Part shown: piece by piece, positions 1 through 8,667 of the stretch
How positions within the stretch are numbered: the stretch's first letter is position 1
Layout of the letters: each line of letters starts with the position of its first letter
Source of the DNA: Polyangium sp. 15x6
GTDB taxonomy: Bacteria > Myxococcota_A > Polyangia > Polyangiales > Polyangiaceae
Assembly: GCF_029960785.1 (NCBI RefSeq)
Contig: NZ_JASBQE010000003.1
Location: forward strand, 124,001-188,000
Length of the DNA: 64,000 nt
Direction of reading: 5' to 3'
Program-made: the position numbers and the translations under genes
The notes under the pieces: model-generated
Told to the model about the DNA's origin: nothing
What the model saw: only the letters and a program-made list of their open reading frames with translations
Database searches by the model: none

Positions 1-677
1 GCATCGACGCCGCTGCGCACGAGGCCGCGCTCGAGGCTTCTGGGCGCACCGTCGTCGTCACCGGCGCCGGGCTCGACTGCCCGTATCCCCTCGAGCACGT
101 GCCCCTCTTCGATCGGGTCCTCGCCTCGGGCGGCGCGCTCCTCTCGCGCTTGCCCGATCCGAGCCCCCCGCGTCCGCAGCATTTTCTCGCGCGAAATCAC
201 GTCCTTGCCGCGCTCACGCTCGCGACCGTCGTCGTCGAGGCGGGCCTGAAGAGCGGCGCTCGTTCGGCGGCTGCGGCGGCGCGCAAGCTCGGCCGGCCGC
301 TCGGCGTCGTCCCGCATCCTCCGTGGTCCGAGGCTGGCGCGGGCTGCGCGGAGGAGCTAGCCATGGGGGCCCGCGCGGTCACCTGTGCGGCGGACGTCCT
401 CGGCGCCGTGGGTCACGGCCCCTCTCCTCGCCGAAAGCGTACGGAGACGGAGTCCAGGCTCCCTGCTCGGGACCTCCCCCTCCCCTTCGAGGGGACCTTC
501 GGCCCTCTCGAAAAAGCCGTTCTTGGTGTTTTGGGGGACACCCCGATGCACTTAGACGTGATCTGCGATACGATCAGGGCGCCTCTTCCTGCGGTCGCTG
601 GGGCGCTCTTGACGTTGACACTACAGGCCGTAGTAGTAGAGGGCCCCGCCGGCTCATACCGGCGGGGCAAGCGCTAG
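1..677 (+). CDS. dprA: DNA-processing protein DprA (Smf), 5'-truncated by window edge
   Basis: The reading frame is open from base 3, so the start lies outside the window; the visible part is 224 residues. It begins in the conserved DprA segment I-D-A-A-A-H, followed by the Rossmann-fold stretch G-x-G-L-D-x-x-Y-P. The C-terminal 60 residues form the winged-helix domain usual in this family (L-E-K-A-V-L-G-V-L-G). DprA binds single-stranded DNA entering during transformation and loads RecA. The dprA-topA-trmFO order is a common bacterial neighbourhood and supports the call. A terminator-like hairpin follows the stop codon closely, so it probably ends its own transcript. Confidence 0.9.
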   Translation, partial: IDAAAHEAALEASGRTVVVTGAGLDCPYPLEHVPLFDRVLASGGALLSRLPDPSPPRPQHFLARNHVLAALTLATVVVEAGLKSGARSAAAAARKLGRPLGVVPHPPWSEAGAGCAEELAMGARAVTCAADVLGAVGHGPSPRRKRTETESRLPARDLPLPFEGTFGPLEKAVLGVLGDTPMHLDVICDTIRAPLPAVAGALLTLTLQAVVVEGPAGSYRRGKR

Positions 678-678
678 A

Positions 679-716
679 TGGGCCCACCTGCTCGTTCATC
701 GAGCCGAGCGGGCCCA
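679..716 (+). terminator. Intrinsic terminator after dprA
   Basis: An outer 7-bp stem (TGGGCCC at 679-685 with GGGCCCA at 710-716) and an inner 4-bp stem (CTCG/CGAG) are followed by CGGGTTTTCCCC. The site starts just after the dprA stop and lies 48 bases before the topA start, so it separates the two genes. Confidence 0.55.
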
Positions 717-763
717 CGGGTTTTCCCCTCGTCCTCACGCAATTTGCTCATCAGAAGGTGGTG

Positions 764-3334
764 ATGGCCAAGACGCTCGTCATCGTGGAGTCGCCGGCCA
801 AGGCGAAGACGATCAAGAAGTACCTCGGCTCGGGGTACGACGTCGTCGCCTCCAAGGGGCATTTGAAGGATTTGCCCAAGAACCAGAACGCCGTCGACGT
901 CGCGAACGACTTCACCGAGAAGTACGAGGTCATCGTCGGGAAGGAGAAAGTCCTCCAGGAGCTGAAGGACGCGGCCAAGAAGGTGGACGCGGTGCTCCTG
1001 GCGACCGACCCTGATCGCGAGGGCGAGGCGATCGCTTGGCACATCCTCGAGGAGATCCAGGACGACAAGCTCCGGGTCGAGCGGGTGGAGTTCCACGAGA
1101 TCACGAAGAAGGGCGTCGACCACGGCGTCCAGCACCCCCGACCGCTCGACATCAACCTCTACGACGCCCAGCGCGCTCGCCGCGTGCTCGATCGCATCGT
1201 CGGCTACGACGTATCCGCGCTCGTCTGGTCGAAGCTCGCCTTCGGCCTGTCCGCCGGCCGCGTGCAGTCCGTGGCGCTCCGGCTGATCGTCGACCGCGAG
1301 CGCGAGATCGAGGCGTTCGTCCCCGAGGAGTACTGGAACGTCTCCGCCGGCCTCTCGGCGCCGAGCGGCGCGGCCTTCGTGGCCAAGCTCGCCGCGGCCG
1401 AGGGCGAGAAGATCGAGGTGAAAAACGGCGAGACCGCGGCCCTCGTGCGCGCCGATCTCGAGAGCGCGAGCTGCAAGGTCGCGAAGGTCACGCGTCGCGA
1501 GCAGAGGCGCAACCCGCCCGCGCCGTACACCACGTCGAAGCTCCAGCAGGACGCGACGAACATCCTGCATTTCGGCACGAAGCGCACGATGCAGGTCGCG
1601 CAGGGGCTCTACGAGGGCGTCGACCTCAAGCAGGACGGCGGCCCGGTCGGCCTCATCACCTACATCCGTACTGACTCGACGCGCGTCAGCGACGACGCCA
1701 TCGCCGAGGTGCGCCAGGCGATCGAGAAGCGTTACGGCAAGTCCTTCGTCCCGGACAAACCGAACGTCTACAAGTCCAAGAAGAACGCGCAGGACGCACA
1801 CGAGGCGATCCGGCCGACGGACGTCAACATCCACCCGGACTCCGTCAAGAAGCACCTCAAGGACGAGCAGTACAAGCTGTACAAGCTCATCTGGAACCGG
1901 TTCGTCGCTTCGCAGATGACGCCCGCCGTCTACGATCGGACGACGGTCGAGATCCAGGCGGAGCCGACGCGCGGCGATGCGTCGCGCAAGTCGTACATGC
2001 TCCGCTCGACGGGGCGCGTGCTCAAGGACAAGGGCTGGCTCGAGGTCACCGAGGGGCAGCGTGATTTCGCGGGCGAGGAAGAAGCAGGGGCGGACGGCGA
2101 GGCCCCGGAGCCCACGGCCGCGGCGAAGGCCGCGCCGGTCGAGGAGGACAGCGACGCGCTCCTGCCCGAGATGAACGAGGGCGACGTGATTCGCCTCTCG
2201 ACGTCGCCCGGCGTGGTGACGGAGCAGAAGTTCACGCAGCCGCCGGCGCGCTACAACGAAGGCTCGCTCGTGCGTGAGCTCGAGAAGCGCGGCATCGGCC
2301 GGCCTTCGACGTACGCCGAGATCATCAGCAAGGTGCAGCAGCGCGCGTACGTGGAGAAGCTGCCCGGCGGCGCGTTCCAGCCGACGCAGCTCGGCAAGTT
2401 CGTGGTCGAGGGCCTCGTGCGCTCGAACCTCGACTTCATGGATCCGAACTTCACCGCGCAGATGGAGGAGGAGCTCGACGAGGTCGGCGCCGGCAAGATC
2501 AAGCGCGAGCAGCTCCTCAAGCGGTTCTACAAGCGCTTCCGCCAGCAGCTCGAGCCGGCGAAGAAGCTCGCCTCGTGGAAGCCGCCGTCGGAGAAGACGG
2601 GCATCCCCTGCGAGGAGTGCGGCGAAGGGGAGATGATCAAGAAGTGGGGCAAGAACGGCTACTTCTTGAGCTGCAGCCGTTACCCCAAGTGCAAGGCCAC
2701 GCGCGACCTCTCGAACAGCGCGCAGGCCGTGCGCGAGACGGACATCACCTGCGACAAGTGCAGCAAGCCCATGGTGATCCGCACCGGGCGCTACGGTGAC
2801 TTCCTCTCCTGCACCGGCTACCCGGCCTGCAAGAACGCGCGCCCCGTGCCCCTCGGCGTCGCCTGTCCGCAGTGCGGCGGCGACATCATCGAGGTCCGGC
2901 CGCGCAAGAAGGGCGGGCGCACGTTCTACGGCTGCTCGAACTTCAACGCCGAGCAGAAGTGCGACTTCAAGCTCTGGGCGAAGCCCATCGCCACCCCGTG
3001 CCCGACCTGCGGCGCCAAGTTCCTGACCCGCACGGCCGGCAAGAAGCCGATGCTCGTCTGCGCGACGAAGGACTGCGGCTTCAAGCAAGAGGTGCCCGAG
3101 GAGGACGAAGCTGGCCTCGCCGGCGCCGCGCCCGAGGGCGCCGCGGCTGACGACGGGGAAGGCGGGTCGGCCGAAGCCGACGCGCCGTCCGAGCCCAAGC
3201 CCGCGGCCAAGGCCAAGGCCGAGCCCGCGCCCAAGGCCGAGGCGAAGCCCAAGGCCGCGGCGAAGACCGCCGACAAGAAGGGCGCCACGAAGACGGCCTC
3301 GAAGCCGAAGAGCAACGGCCGCGCCTCGGCCTAA
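764..3334 (+). CDS. topA: DNA topoisomerase I
   Basis: Type IA topoisomerase of 856 residues that relaxes negative supercoils by cleaving one strand. The N-terminal Toprim domain starts at once (M-A-K-T-L-V-I-V-E-S-P-A-K, with the conserved Glu) and carries the acidic motif T-D-P-D-R-E-G-E near residue 85. The catalytic Tyr lies in Y-I-R-T-D-S-T-R at about residue 300. Four C-terminal zinc-ribbon modules (paired CxxC-type cysteines) span roughly residues 610-780, followed by a Lys/Ala/Glu-rich tail of about 75 residues that may add DNA contacts. The ATG at 764 is chosen because the Toprim motif follows it directly; GTG codons at 758 and 761 are possible alternatives. Although the frame is open from further upstream, that part overlaps dprA and is not family-like. 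Confidence 0.97.
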   Translation: MAKTLVIVESPAKAKTIKKYLGSGYDVVASKGHLKDLPKNQNAVDVANDFTEKYEVIVGKEKVLQELKDAAKKVDAVLLATDPDREGEAIAWHILEEIQDDKLRVERVEFHEITKKGVDHGVQHPRPLDINLYDAQRARRVLDRIVGYDVSALVWSKLAFGLSAGRVQSVALRLIVDREREIEAFVPEEYWNVSAGLSAPSGAAFVAKLAAAEGEKIEVKNGETAALVRADLESASCKVAKVTRREQRRNPPAPYTTSKLQQDATNILHFGTKRTMQVAQGLYEGVDLKQDGGPVGLITYIRTDSTRVSDDAIAEVRQAIEKRYGKSFVPDKPNVYKSKKNAQDAHEAIRPTDVNIHPDSVKKHLKDEQYKLYKLIWNRFVASQMTPAVYDRTTVEIQAEPTRGDASRKSYMLRSTGRVLKDKGWLEVTEGQRDFAGEEEAGADGEAPEPTAAAKAAPVEEDSDALLPEMNEGDVIRLSTSPGVVTEQKFTQPPARYNEGSLVRELEKRGIGRPSTYAEIISKVQQRAYVEKLPGGAFQPTQLGKFVVEGLVRSNLDFMDPNFTAQMEEELDEVGAGKIKREQLLKRFYKRFRQQLEPAKKLASWKPPSEKTGIPCEECGEGEMIKKWGKNGYFLSCSRYPKCKATRDLSNSAQAVRETDITCDKCSKPMVIRTGRYGDFLSCTGYPACKNARPVPLGVACPQCGGDIIEVRPRKKGGRTFYGCSNFNAEQKCDFKLWAKPIATPCPTCGAKFLTRTAGKKPMLVCATKDCGFKQEVPEEDEAGLAGAAPEGAAADDGEGGSAEADAPSEPKPAAKAKAEPAPKAEAKPKAAAKTADKKGATKTASKPKSNGRASA

Positions 3335-3360
3335 TCACCCCCCTCGATCCTCCCTCCCCA

Positions 3361-3390
3361 AAGGCGCGCCCGCTCGTCCGGGCGTGCCTT
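3361..3390 (+). terminator. Strong hairpin between topA and trmFO
   Basis: A 12-bp stem with one G-T pair (AAGGCGCGCCCG at 3361-3372, CGGGCGTGCCTT at 3379-3390) and a 6-base loop. There is no T-run. It ends 13 bases before the trmFO start codon, so it can act as a terminator for topA or limit read-through into trmFO. Confidence 0.5.
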
Positions 3391-3403
3391 CGCCCCCGAC
3401 ACC

Positions 3404-4792
3404 ATGACTGAAGCTCGCTCTCACGACGTCACCATCGTCGGCGCCGGCCTTGCCGGCTGCGAGGCCGCCTTCCAGCTCGCCGAGCGCGGCCACCACGTAC
3501 GCCTGCTCGAGATGAAGCCCGCGCGCCGCACGCCCGCGCAGACGAGCGACTTCTTCGCCGAGCTCGTCTGTTCGAACTCGCTGCGCGGCGCGGCGCTCGC
3601 CAACGCCGTCGGCTTGCTCAAGGAAGAGCTCCGGCGCGTCGGCTCGCTCGTCATGCGCGTCGCCGATCGAACGGCCGTACCCGCGGGCGGCGCGCTCGCC
3701 GTGGATCGCGAGCGCTTCGGCGCCGAGATGACACAGACCATGCGCGAGCACCCGCGCATCACGGTCGAGGCGCGCGAGGTCACGGAGATCCCGAACGAGC
3801 GTCCCGTCATCCTCGCGACCGGCCCGCTCACCTCGGACGCGCTCGCCTCTGCGATCGCCGAGGCCGTCGGCACGAAGCACCTCGCTTACTACGACGCGAT
3901 CGCGCCCATCCTGAGCGCTGAATCGATCAACTGGTCGAAGGTCTGGAAGCAGTCGCGCTGGGGCAAGGGCACGGCCGAGCGCGCCCAGGAGCCCGGCCGC
4001 AAGATGATGGCCGAGGACGCCGAGGAGAGCGGCGACGAGGCGTACGTCAACTGCCCGTTCGACGAGGAGACGTACCGCGCGTTCGTCGCGGCGCTCGTCG
4101 CGGCGGAGAAGGTCGCGCCGCGCGAGTTCGAGGACGTGCGTTACTTCGAGGGCTGCTTGCCTTGCGAGGTCATGGCCGAGCGCGGCGAGCGCACGCTCGC
4201 GTACGGGCCGATGAAGCCCGTCGGGCTCGTCGATCCGCGCACGGGAAGGCGGCCGTACGCCGTGATCCAGCTCCGGCCCGAGGACGCGGCCGCGACGGCG
4301 TACAACATGGTCGGGTTCCAGACGCGCATGAAGTACCCCGAGCAGCTGCGCGTCTTCCGCATGGTCCCGGGCCTCGAAGAGGTGGAGTTCTTGCGGTTCG
4401 GCTCGGTGCATCGCAACACGTTCGTCGACGCGCCGAAGGTGCTTGGTCCGGGGATGGAGATGCGGGCGATGCCGGGCGTCTTCCTCGCGGGCCAGGTCGC
4501 GGGCGTCGAGGGCTACGTGGAGAGCGCGGCGGCGGGGTTTGTCTGCGCGGTCCTGCTCGCGCAGCGGCTCGCGGGCAAACCGCTCGTGCCGCCGCCGAAG
4601 ACGACGGCGCTCGGCGGCATCGTCACGCACCTCGGCCGCGAACAACCCTCGTATCAGCCCTCGAACATCACGTGGGCGCACGTGCCGCCGCTCGAAGGCA
4701 CGAAGTCGAAGCTCACGAAGCGCGCGCGCTACGAGGCGATGGCCGAGCGCGCGCTCGCCGACCTCGATCCCTGGAAAAACGCGGCGCTCTGA
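3404..4792 (+). CDS. trmFO: Methylenetetrahydrofolate-tRNA-(uracil-5-)-methyltransferase TrmFO
   Basis: Folate- and FAD-dependent enzyme that makes 5-methyluridine-54 in the T-loop of tRNA. The 462-residue length fits the family. The FAD-binding motif [10 protein letters not shown] is at residues 11-20. Family signatures L-V-C-S-N-S-L-R-G and [14 protein letters not shown] are present; their cysteines are the ones linked to catalysis in Bacillus TrmFO. The ATG at 3404 places the flavin fold at the N-terminus as expected. It lies 69 bases downstream of topA, a widespread topA-trmFO arrangement, but the strong hairpin between them argues against simple co-transcription. Confidence 0.96.
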   Translation: MTEARSHDVTIVGAGLAGCEAAFQLAERGHHVRLLEMKPARRTPAQTSDFFAELVCSNSLRGAALANAVGLLKEELRRVGSLVMRVADRTAVPAGGALAVDRERFGAEMTQTMREHPRITVEAREVTEIPNERPVILATGPLTSDALASAIAEAVGTKHLAYYDAIAPILSAESINWSKVWKQSRWGKGTAERAQEPGRKMMAEDAEESGDEAYVNCPFDEETYRAFVAALVAAEKVAPREFEDVRYFEGCLPCEVMAERGERTLAYGPMKPVGLVDPRTGRRPYAVIQLRPEDAAATAYNMVGFQTRMKYPEQLRVFRMVPGLEEVEFLRFGSVHRNTFVDAPKVLGPGMEMRAMPGVFLAGQVAGVEGYVESAAAGFVCAVLLAQRLAGKPLVPPPKTTALGGIVTHLGREQPSYQPSNITWAHVPPLEGTKSKLTKRARYEAMAERALADLDPWKNAAL

Positions 4793-5199
4793 TCGCCCCG
4801 GATCACGCCTGGGCATACGCGCGTTTGGCGTGGGCGTACGCGTGTATCGTCCGGGCGTATCGCCGTATTGGCTGGGCATATTCGTGCCATTCAGCCAGGG
4901 CGAACCACCGTTCGAACCCCTAGACGAAAAACCTAGAAAAATTCGTGGAATAGCGGGTTCATCCGGGAAATGCTGTCGGGGCTATCGCATTCTACTGGTG
5001 GCGATCCGGAACCTCCTGAATCGATAACACTGGCGCGACCGACAGACAGGCGGCGACGACCCGCGTAGTGTCGTTTCTCGTCGCGGTTGCGGCGAATCGG
5101 AAATGCGCAGGTGGCGCGTTTCTGCGCACTTCGGAGCGTCTCGGCGGGCGTTTGGGCGCCCCGGACGGCCATCGCGGCTTCATCTTGGAGGGGACTTCG
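4793..5199. repeat. Intergenic region with four 21-bp degenerate tandem repeats
   Basis: This 407-base gap between trmFO and the heat-shock gene starts with four imperfect 21-bp units at 4807-4827, 4828-4848, 4849-4869 and 4870-4890, all built around TGGGCRTAY-like cores. The unit length is a multiple of three, so a frame across it reads as a heptapeptide repeat (A-W-A-Y-x-x-x), but that frame is only the out-of-register tail of the trmFO region and has no start of its own. The rest of the gap (4891-5190) is less GC-rich than the genes and shows no gene or recognisable RNA. A Shine-Dalgarno GGAGGGG stands just before the next start. Confidence 0.6.
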
Positions 5200-5730
5200 A
5201 TGTTGAACGTGGAGCAGGCGATCGCCGAGGTCGCGGGCGTATATCAATCGCTCACCGGGCGTGCCATCAAGCCGGGACGTTACGAGCTTCCGCCGGAGGT
5301 GGATCCCGCGACCCAGGCCGAGAGCAATTATCGGCAGTTCAAGGCGCTCCTCGAGCAGAAGGCGCGCGCCTCGGCGGAGCCGCGCGGCAAGGGCGAGCCT
5401 GCGTTCGCGCCTCCGGTCGACGTCGTCGAGCTCGAGCGCGAGGTGCGCGTGATGGTGGACGTGCCCGGCGTGACGCGCGAGCAGATCGTCGTATCGGTCG
5501 CCGGCGACGCGCTCACGATTCGCGGCGAGCGTGGCGCATTGCGATCGGCGGCGGGCATGATGCGCCTGGAAGAGCGGCGCAAGGGGCCGATTCTCCGGAC
5601 GATCGCGCTGCCGCCGCGGGCGCGGCGCGACGGGATCGAGGCGACGCTGCGGGAAGGCGTCCTCACGGTCGTGATTCCCACGGACGGCCATGGGAACGAC
5701 GTGACCGAGGTCCCGATCGACGTGAAATGA
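5200..5730 (+). CDS. Small heat-shock protein (Hsp20/alpha-crystallin family)
   Basis: ATP-independent chaperone of 176 residues. The alpha-crystallin domain covers about residues 70-175. It begins F-A-P-P-V-D-V-V-E-L-E, continues V-D-V-P-G-V-x-x-E-Q-I and ends with the classic edge motif A-T-L-R-E-G-V-L-T-V-V-I-P. The N-terminal 60 residues are a helical region of unknown relation. The ATG at 5200 is chosen because GGAGGGG lies 6 bases upstream; the frame is open further upstream without a ribosome site. A small unknown gene follows in the same direction after a hairpin. Confidence 0.93.
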   Translation: MLNVEQAIAEVAGVYQSLTGRAIKPGRYELPPEVDPATQAESNYRQFKALLEQKARASAEPRGKGEPAFAPPVDVVELEREVRVMVDVPGVTREQIVVSVAGDALTIRGERGALRSAAGMMRLEERRKGPILRTIALPPRARRDGIEATLREGVLTVVIPTDGHGNDVTEVPIDVK

Positions 5731-5737
5731 AGATTTT

Positions 5738-5769
5738 CGGGCGCGGCGCCTCCGAGCCTCCCGCGCCCG
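5738..5769 (+). terminator. Terminator-like hairpin after hsp20
   Basis: Nine-bp inverted repeat CGGGCGCGG / CCGCGCCCG with a 14-base loop, starting 8 bases after the hsp20 stop. There is no T-run. Confidence 0.4.
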
Positions 5770-5873
5770 GTGAGAATTTCTGGCGCAGAGCGCTGGAAAG
5801 GTAGTGCCGCGTCGGGGCATAGGGCCCCGGGGCGGAGACTGTGCACGAGCCCTGATTCAAGGGGGGTATGACC

Positions 5874-6341
5874 ATGGATCCCAAGACCTACGAGATCAAC
5901 AACCTGCGCATCCTCAACGATTACCTCGCCCAGACGTGTGAGGTGCTGGCGCGCACGCAGCGGATCAGCCTCAATCGCGACTTCAACCGCGAGATGGCCG
6001 GCCTCTCCCATACCCCGTTCGGCGCGACCCCGTTCGGGTTCGGCGTGCCGGTGCAGGGCATGGATCCGCGGACCGTGGATTACACGGGCGGCCTCGGGCA
6101 CTCGCCGTACGGCGTGTATCCGTACAACTACGCGATGCAGTCGGTCCCGACGTGGACCGGCCCGCAGCACGTGGGCGGCCTGCCGACGAGCATCGACCCG
6201 TTCTACGCGCAGCGCAGCGGCCTGAGCCACACAACGGCCACACCGTGGACGGGGTGGAATCCCTTCACGGCCGAGATCGTGCGGCAGAGGGAGATCGCTC
6301 GTCAGCAGTACGAAGCCTGGTGCCGCTCCTGCGGCTTCTGA
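5874..6341 (+). CDS. Unknown small protein rich in Gly, Tyr, Pro and Thr
   Basis: A 155-residue protein I do not recognise. The N-terminal 40 residues look helical and charged (L-R-I-L-N-D-Y-L-A-Q-T). The middle is aromatic and Gly/Pro-rich, with three related segments (G-L-S-H-T-P-F-G, G-L-G-H-S-P-Y-G, G-L-S-H-T-T). The C-terminus is charged and ends R-S-C-G-F. There is no signal peptide or membrane segment. The ATG at 5874 is preferred to the one at 5868: the AAGGGGGG ribosome site at 5859-5866 is 7 bases from 5874 but only 1 base from 5868. It follows hsp20 in the same direction, so a stress-related role is possible but unproven. Confidence 0.7.
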   Translation: MDPKTYEINNLRILNDYLAQTCEVLARTQRISLNRDFNREMAGLSHTPFGATPFGFGVPVQGMDPRTVDYTGGLGHSPYGVYPYNYAMQSVPTWTGPQHVGGLPTSIDPFYAQRSGLSHTTATPWTGWNPFTAEIVRQREIARQQYEAWCRSCGF

Positions 6342-6358
6342 TCGGATGCCATTGAAGC

Positions 6359-6388
6359 GGGAGATCGGCCCTCCTCGGCCGGTCTCCC
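6359..6388 (+). terminator. Hairpin terminator after the small unknown gene
   Basis: A 12-bp stem with one mismatch (GGGAGATCGGCC at 6359-6370, GGCCGGTCTCCC at 6377-6388) and a 6-base loop, 18 bases after the stop. It lies between convergent genes and may work in both directions. Confidence 0.5.
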
Positions 6389-6513
6389 GGCGCGTCTTCA
6401 CGCGCCCTTGGGCCCAGGTCGCCGTCGCCCTTCGCGTGACGGCGGCCGAGGCCTTTTTTGTTTTCGCCGTTGCGACCGCCCCTTGCGCGTGAAACGCCGC
6501 GGCTCGAAATGCC

Positions 6514-8628
6514 TCAAACCAGCTCGGGAAAGATCGCCTCGAGGACCTCGTCGAGCGTCCGCGCGAAGACGACCATGTGCTCGGCGATCTTGCGCGGCAC
6601 CCGCTCGGCGTGCGTCACGTCGTCCCGGTTTTGCGCGGGCAGCACGATTCGCGAGAGGCGACGCTCGTAGGCTCCCTCGATTTTCGCGTCGACGTCGCCG
6701 ATGCGGCCGATCGTCAGGACGTCGTGCGCGTCGCAGATCACGGCGCCGGAGAATGCGACGTCGGCCGGCGCGGAGAATCCGAGCATCACGCTCGCGAAGG
6801 CGACGGCGATGGGCAGACCGGCGCTGTCGCCGGACGAGGGCTCGTCGTCTTTCGTGAAACGGAGGAGAAACCGGCGATCGTCGAGCTCGGGATCGACGCG
6901 GTGAGGATAACGGGCCCGGACGAAGGCGCGCACGGCCTGGAAAATGGAGACCGCGCGGGCGCGGAGGTCCGGCGCGACCGAGCCGAGGACATCTTTCTCG
7001 TCGAGGCCGCCGCGGCCCCGCTTCGTGCGGCGGCTGTCGGCCCAGAGCTCGTGAATCACGCCGCGCACTTCGCCGCCGCGTCGCAATGCGGCGGCCGCGA
7101 GCACGTACGGGCGCGGCGTGCGCGCGGCGTCCGCGAGGGCGTGGGCGTGGGCTTCGTATCGCGCCTTCGCGTCGAGCTCACCTTTCGCCTCGGCCACGCG
7201 CGCGAGCGCGAGCACGGCCGCGTGATCCTCCGGATGTGCTTTTCGCCGCGCCCGGAGCACCGAACCCGCCTCCGCGAGCCGCTCCGGTGATCCGAGCGCC
7301 TCGCGTGCATCCTCGAGACGCGCGTCGTCGTGCGCGAGCAGCCGCGTCAGCGCCGCGGCATCCGGACGTTCGAGCCCCGCGACTCCGCGCCGCCGCGCCG
7401 AACGCGCGCGCTCGTGCTCCCCGATCGCCTCCAGCGCATCCGCGTAATACAGCAGATCGACGGCCGTGGTTCGTCCTTCTCGATCGAGCTCCGCGTACAT
7501 CGCCTCGGCGCGCGCCGGCTCGCCGGCCCAGAGGGAGAGCGCGGCGGCGCGCCTGCGGTGCTCCGGGCGCTTTCGATCCCGGATTCGATCGAAGAGCTGC
7601 TGGACGGCCCGCTGCCCAAAGGGCAAGACGGACAAACCCTCGGGGGGCACGTATGCGGTCGGCAATGCACGCGCGGCATCCCGGAGGGAGAGCACGTGCA
7701 TGCGGCGGCGAAAGACTTCCAGATAACGCGCCTCGAACAGCTCCGCGAGGCGCATGTGCCCGAGTTTGCCCACGAGCCGCGCGATGCGCCGGAGCAGCGA
7801 GGGGCGCCGCGTGACGAGGTAGGCATAGCGCACGGCCCGCAGCGCGCGGCGAATTCGCTCGGGCGTCCCTTCTCGCTCGTACAGGAGCGACAGGCAAAGC
7901 AATCGCTCCGCGTCGTTCGCGAGCCCGGGCTCGTCGGCGAGGCGCTCCAGCGTGGTGATCGCGCCCCGCACGTCCTGCGCCTGCTCCAGCAAAAAGGCGC
8001 GCTCCAGCATCGCGAGCTTGTACACGCTGCGCGCCTCGGTGCGCGCCCGCGCCGCGACCCGATCCACGATGCGCAGCGCCCCCTGCAAATTGCCCCCGAA
8101 CGCCACGCGAAAGGCGTGCTCGAGCTCGGACAAACCCGTCGTCGATCCCGCCTCGGGGGCGACGTGCGGCCCGCGCGCGGATTGCGACTCTTCCCGCAAG
8201 CTCGCCTCGAAGAGCCGCCCGAGCGTCGCCAGCGCCGAAGGCTCGCCGCCCGCGCGGGCCGCCATTTCCGTGTGCAGCGTGATCGCCGCGCCGAGCTCGC
8301 CGCGCGCGTGATGAATCGCCGCGAGCAGCCCCAGGGCCGCCTCGTCGTCGGGCGCGAGCGCGAGCGCCGCGTGCGCCTCCATTTCGGCGCGATCCGAGAG
8401 CCGCGCCTCGAACGAAAGTCGCGCGACCGCGATGTGCGCCTCGGCGCGCCGCCTGAGCGGCTCTTTGCGCGCGCGCAGCGACGGATCCACGAGCTCCATT
8501 TCGAGCAGATGGCCGAGCTGGCGCAAGAGCTCGTCGTCGAGGCCTTCGGAGGCCAGGGCGGCGTCGAGCTCTCCTGCATCGCCGGGCTCCGAAGGGGGCC
8601 CGGCTGCCTGGTGTTTGTCCCGCGACAT
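6514..8628 (-). CDS. TPR-like protein with a C-terminal Lon-type (S16) serine protease domain
   Basis: A 704-residue protein. Residues 1 to about 540 are Ala/Arg-rich helical repeats of tetratricopeptide style (e.g. A-H-A-A-L-A-L-A-P-D-D-E-A-A-L). The last 120 residues match the Lon proteolytic fold: P-S-S-G-D-S-A-G places the nucleophile at Ser602, V-A-F-S-G-A-V follows, and I-G-D-V-D-A-K-I-E-G-A places the dyad Lys at residue 649. Ser-Lys spacing is 47, against 43 in E. coli Lon. No Walker A/B ATPase motif is seen, so it is not a classical Lon; the repeats may supply substrates or a partner. The ATG start at 8628 is 39 bases downstream of the receiver-domain gene, so the two are probably one operon. 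Confidence 0.8.
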   Translation of the reverse strand: MSRDKHQAAGPPSEPGDAGELDAALASEGLDDELLRQLGHLLEMELVDPSLRARKEPLRRRAEAHIAVARLSFEARLSDRAEMEAHAALALAPDDEAALGLLAAIHHARGELGAAITLHTEMAARAGGEPSALATLGRLFEASLREESQSARGPHVAPEAGSTTGLSELEHAFRVAFGGNLQGALRIVDRVAARARTEARSVYKLAMLERAFLLEQAQDVRGAITTLERLADEPGLANDAERLLCLSLLYEREGTPERIRRALRAVRYAYLVTRRPSLLRRIARLVGKLGHMRLAELFEARYLEVFRRRMHVLSLRDAARALPTAYVPPEGLSVLPFGQRAVQQLFDRIRDRKRPEHRRRAAALSLWAGEPARAEAMYAELDREGRTTAVDLLYYADALEAIGEHERARSARRRGVAGLERPDAAALTRLLAHDDARLEDAREALGSPERLAEAGSVLRARRKAHPEDHAAVLALARVAEAKGELDAKARYEAHAHALADAARTPRPYVLAAAALRRGGEVRGVIHELWADSRRTKRGRGGLDEKDVLGSVAPDLRARAVSIFQAVRAFVRARYPHRVDPELDDRRFLLRFTKDDEPSSGDSAGLPIAVAFASVMLGFSAPADVAFSGAVICDAHDVLTIGRIGDVDAKIEGAYERRLSRIVLPAQNRDDVTHAERVPRKIAEHMVVFARTLDEVLEAIFPELV

Positions 8629-8667
8629 CCCGCTTTCAGCGCTCGTGGCTCGTCACGGACGCGCCGA

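Noticed and set aside
674-3088. An 800-residue open frame antisense to topA
   Set aside because: It is a high-GC shadow made of Leu/Arg/Ala/Val/Asp with no domain; topA on the other strand is certain.
4898-4925. tRNA T-loop-like GTTCGAACCCC after trmFO
   Set aside because: No T-stem pairing, no acceptor stem and no D or anticodon arm can be drawn around it.
5108-5126. Sigma-54-type promoter before hsp20 (TGGCGCG then CTGC)
   Set aside because: The -24/-12 spacing is one base short and the -12 element is imperfect; too weak to list.
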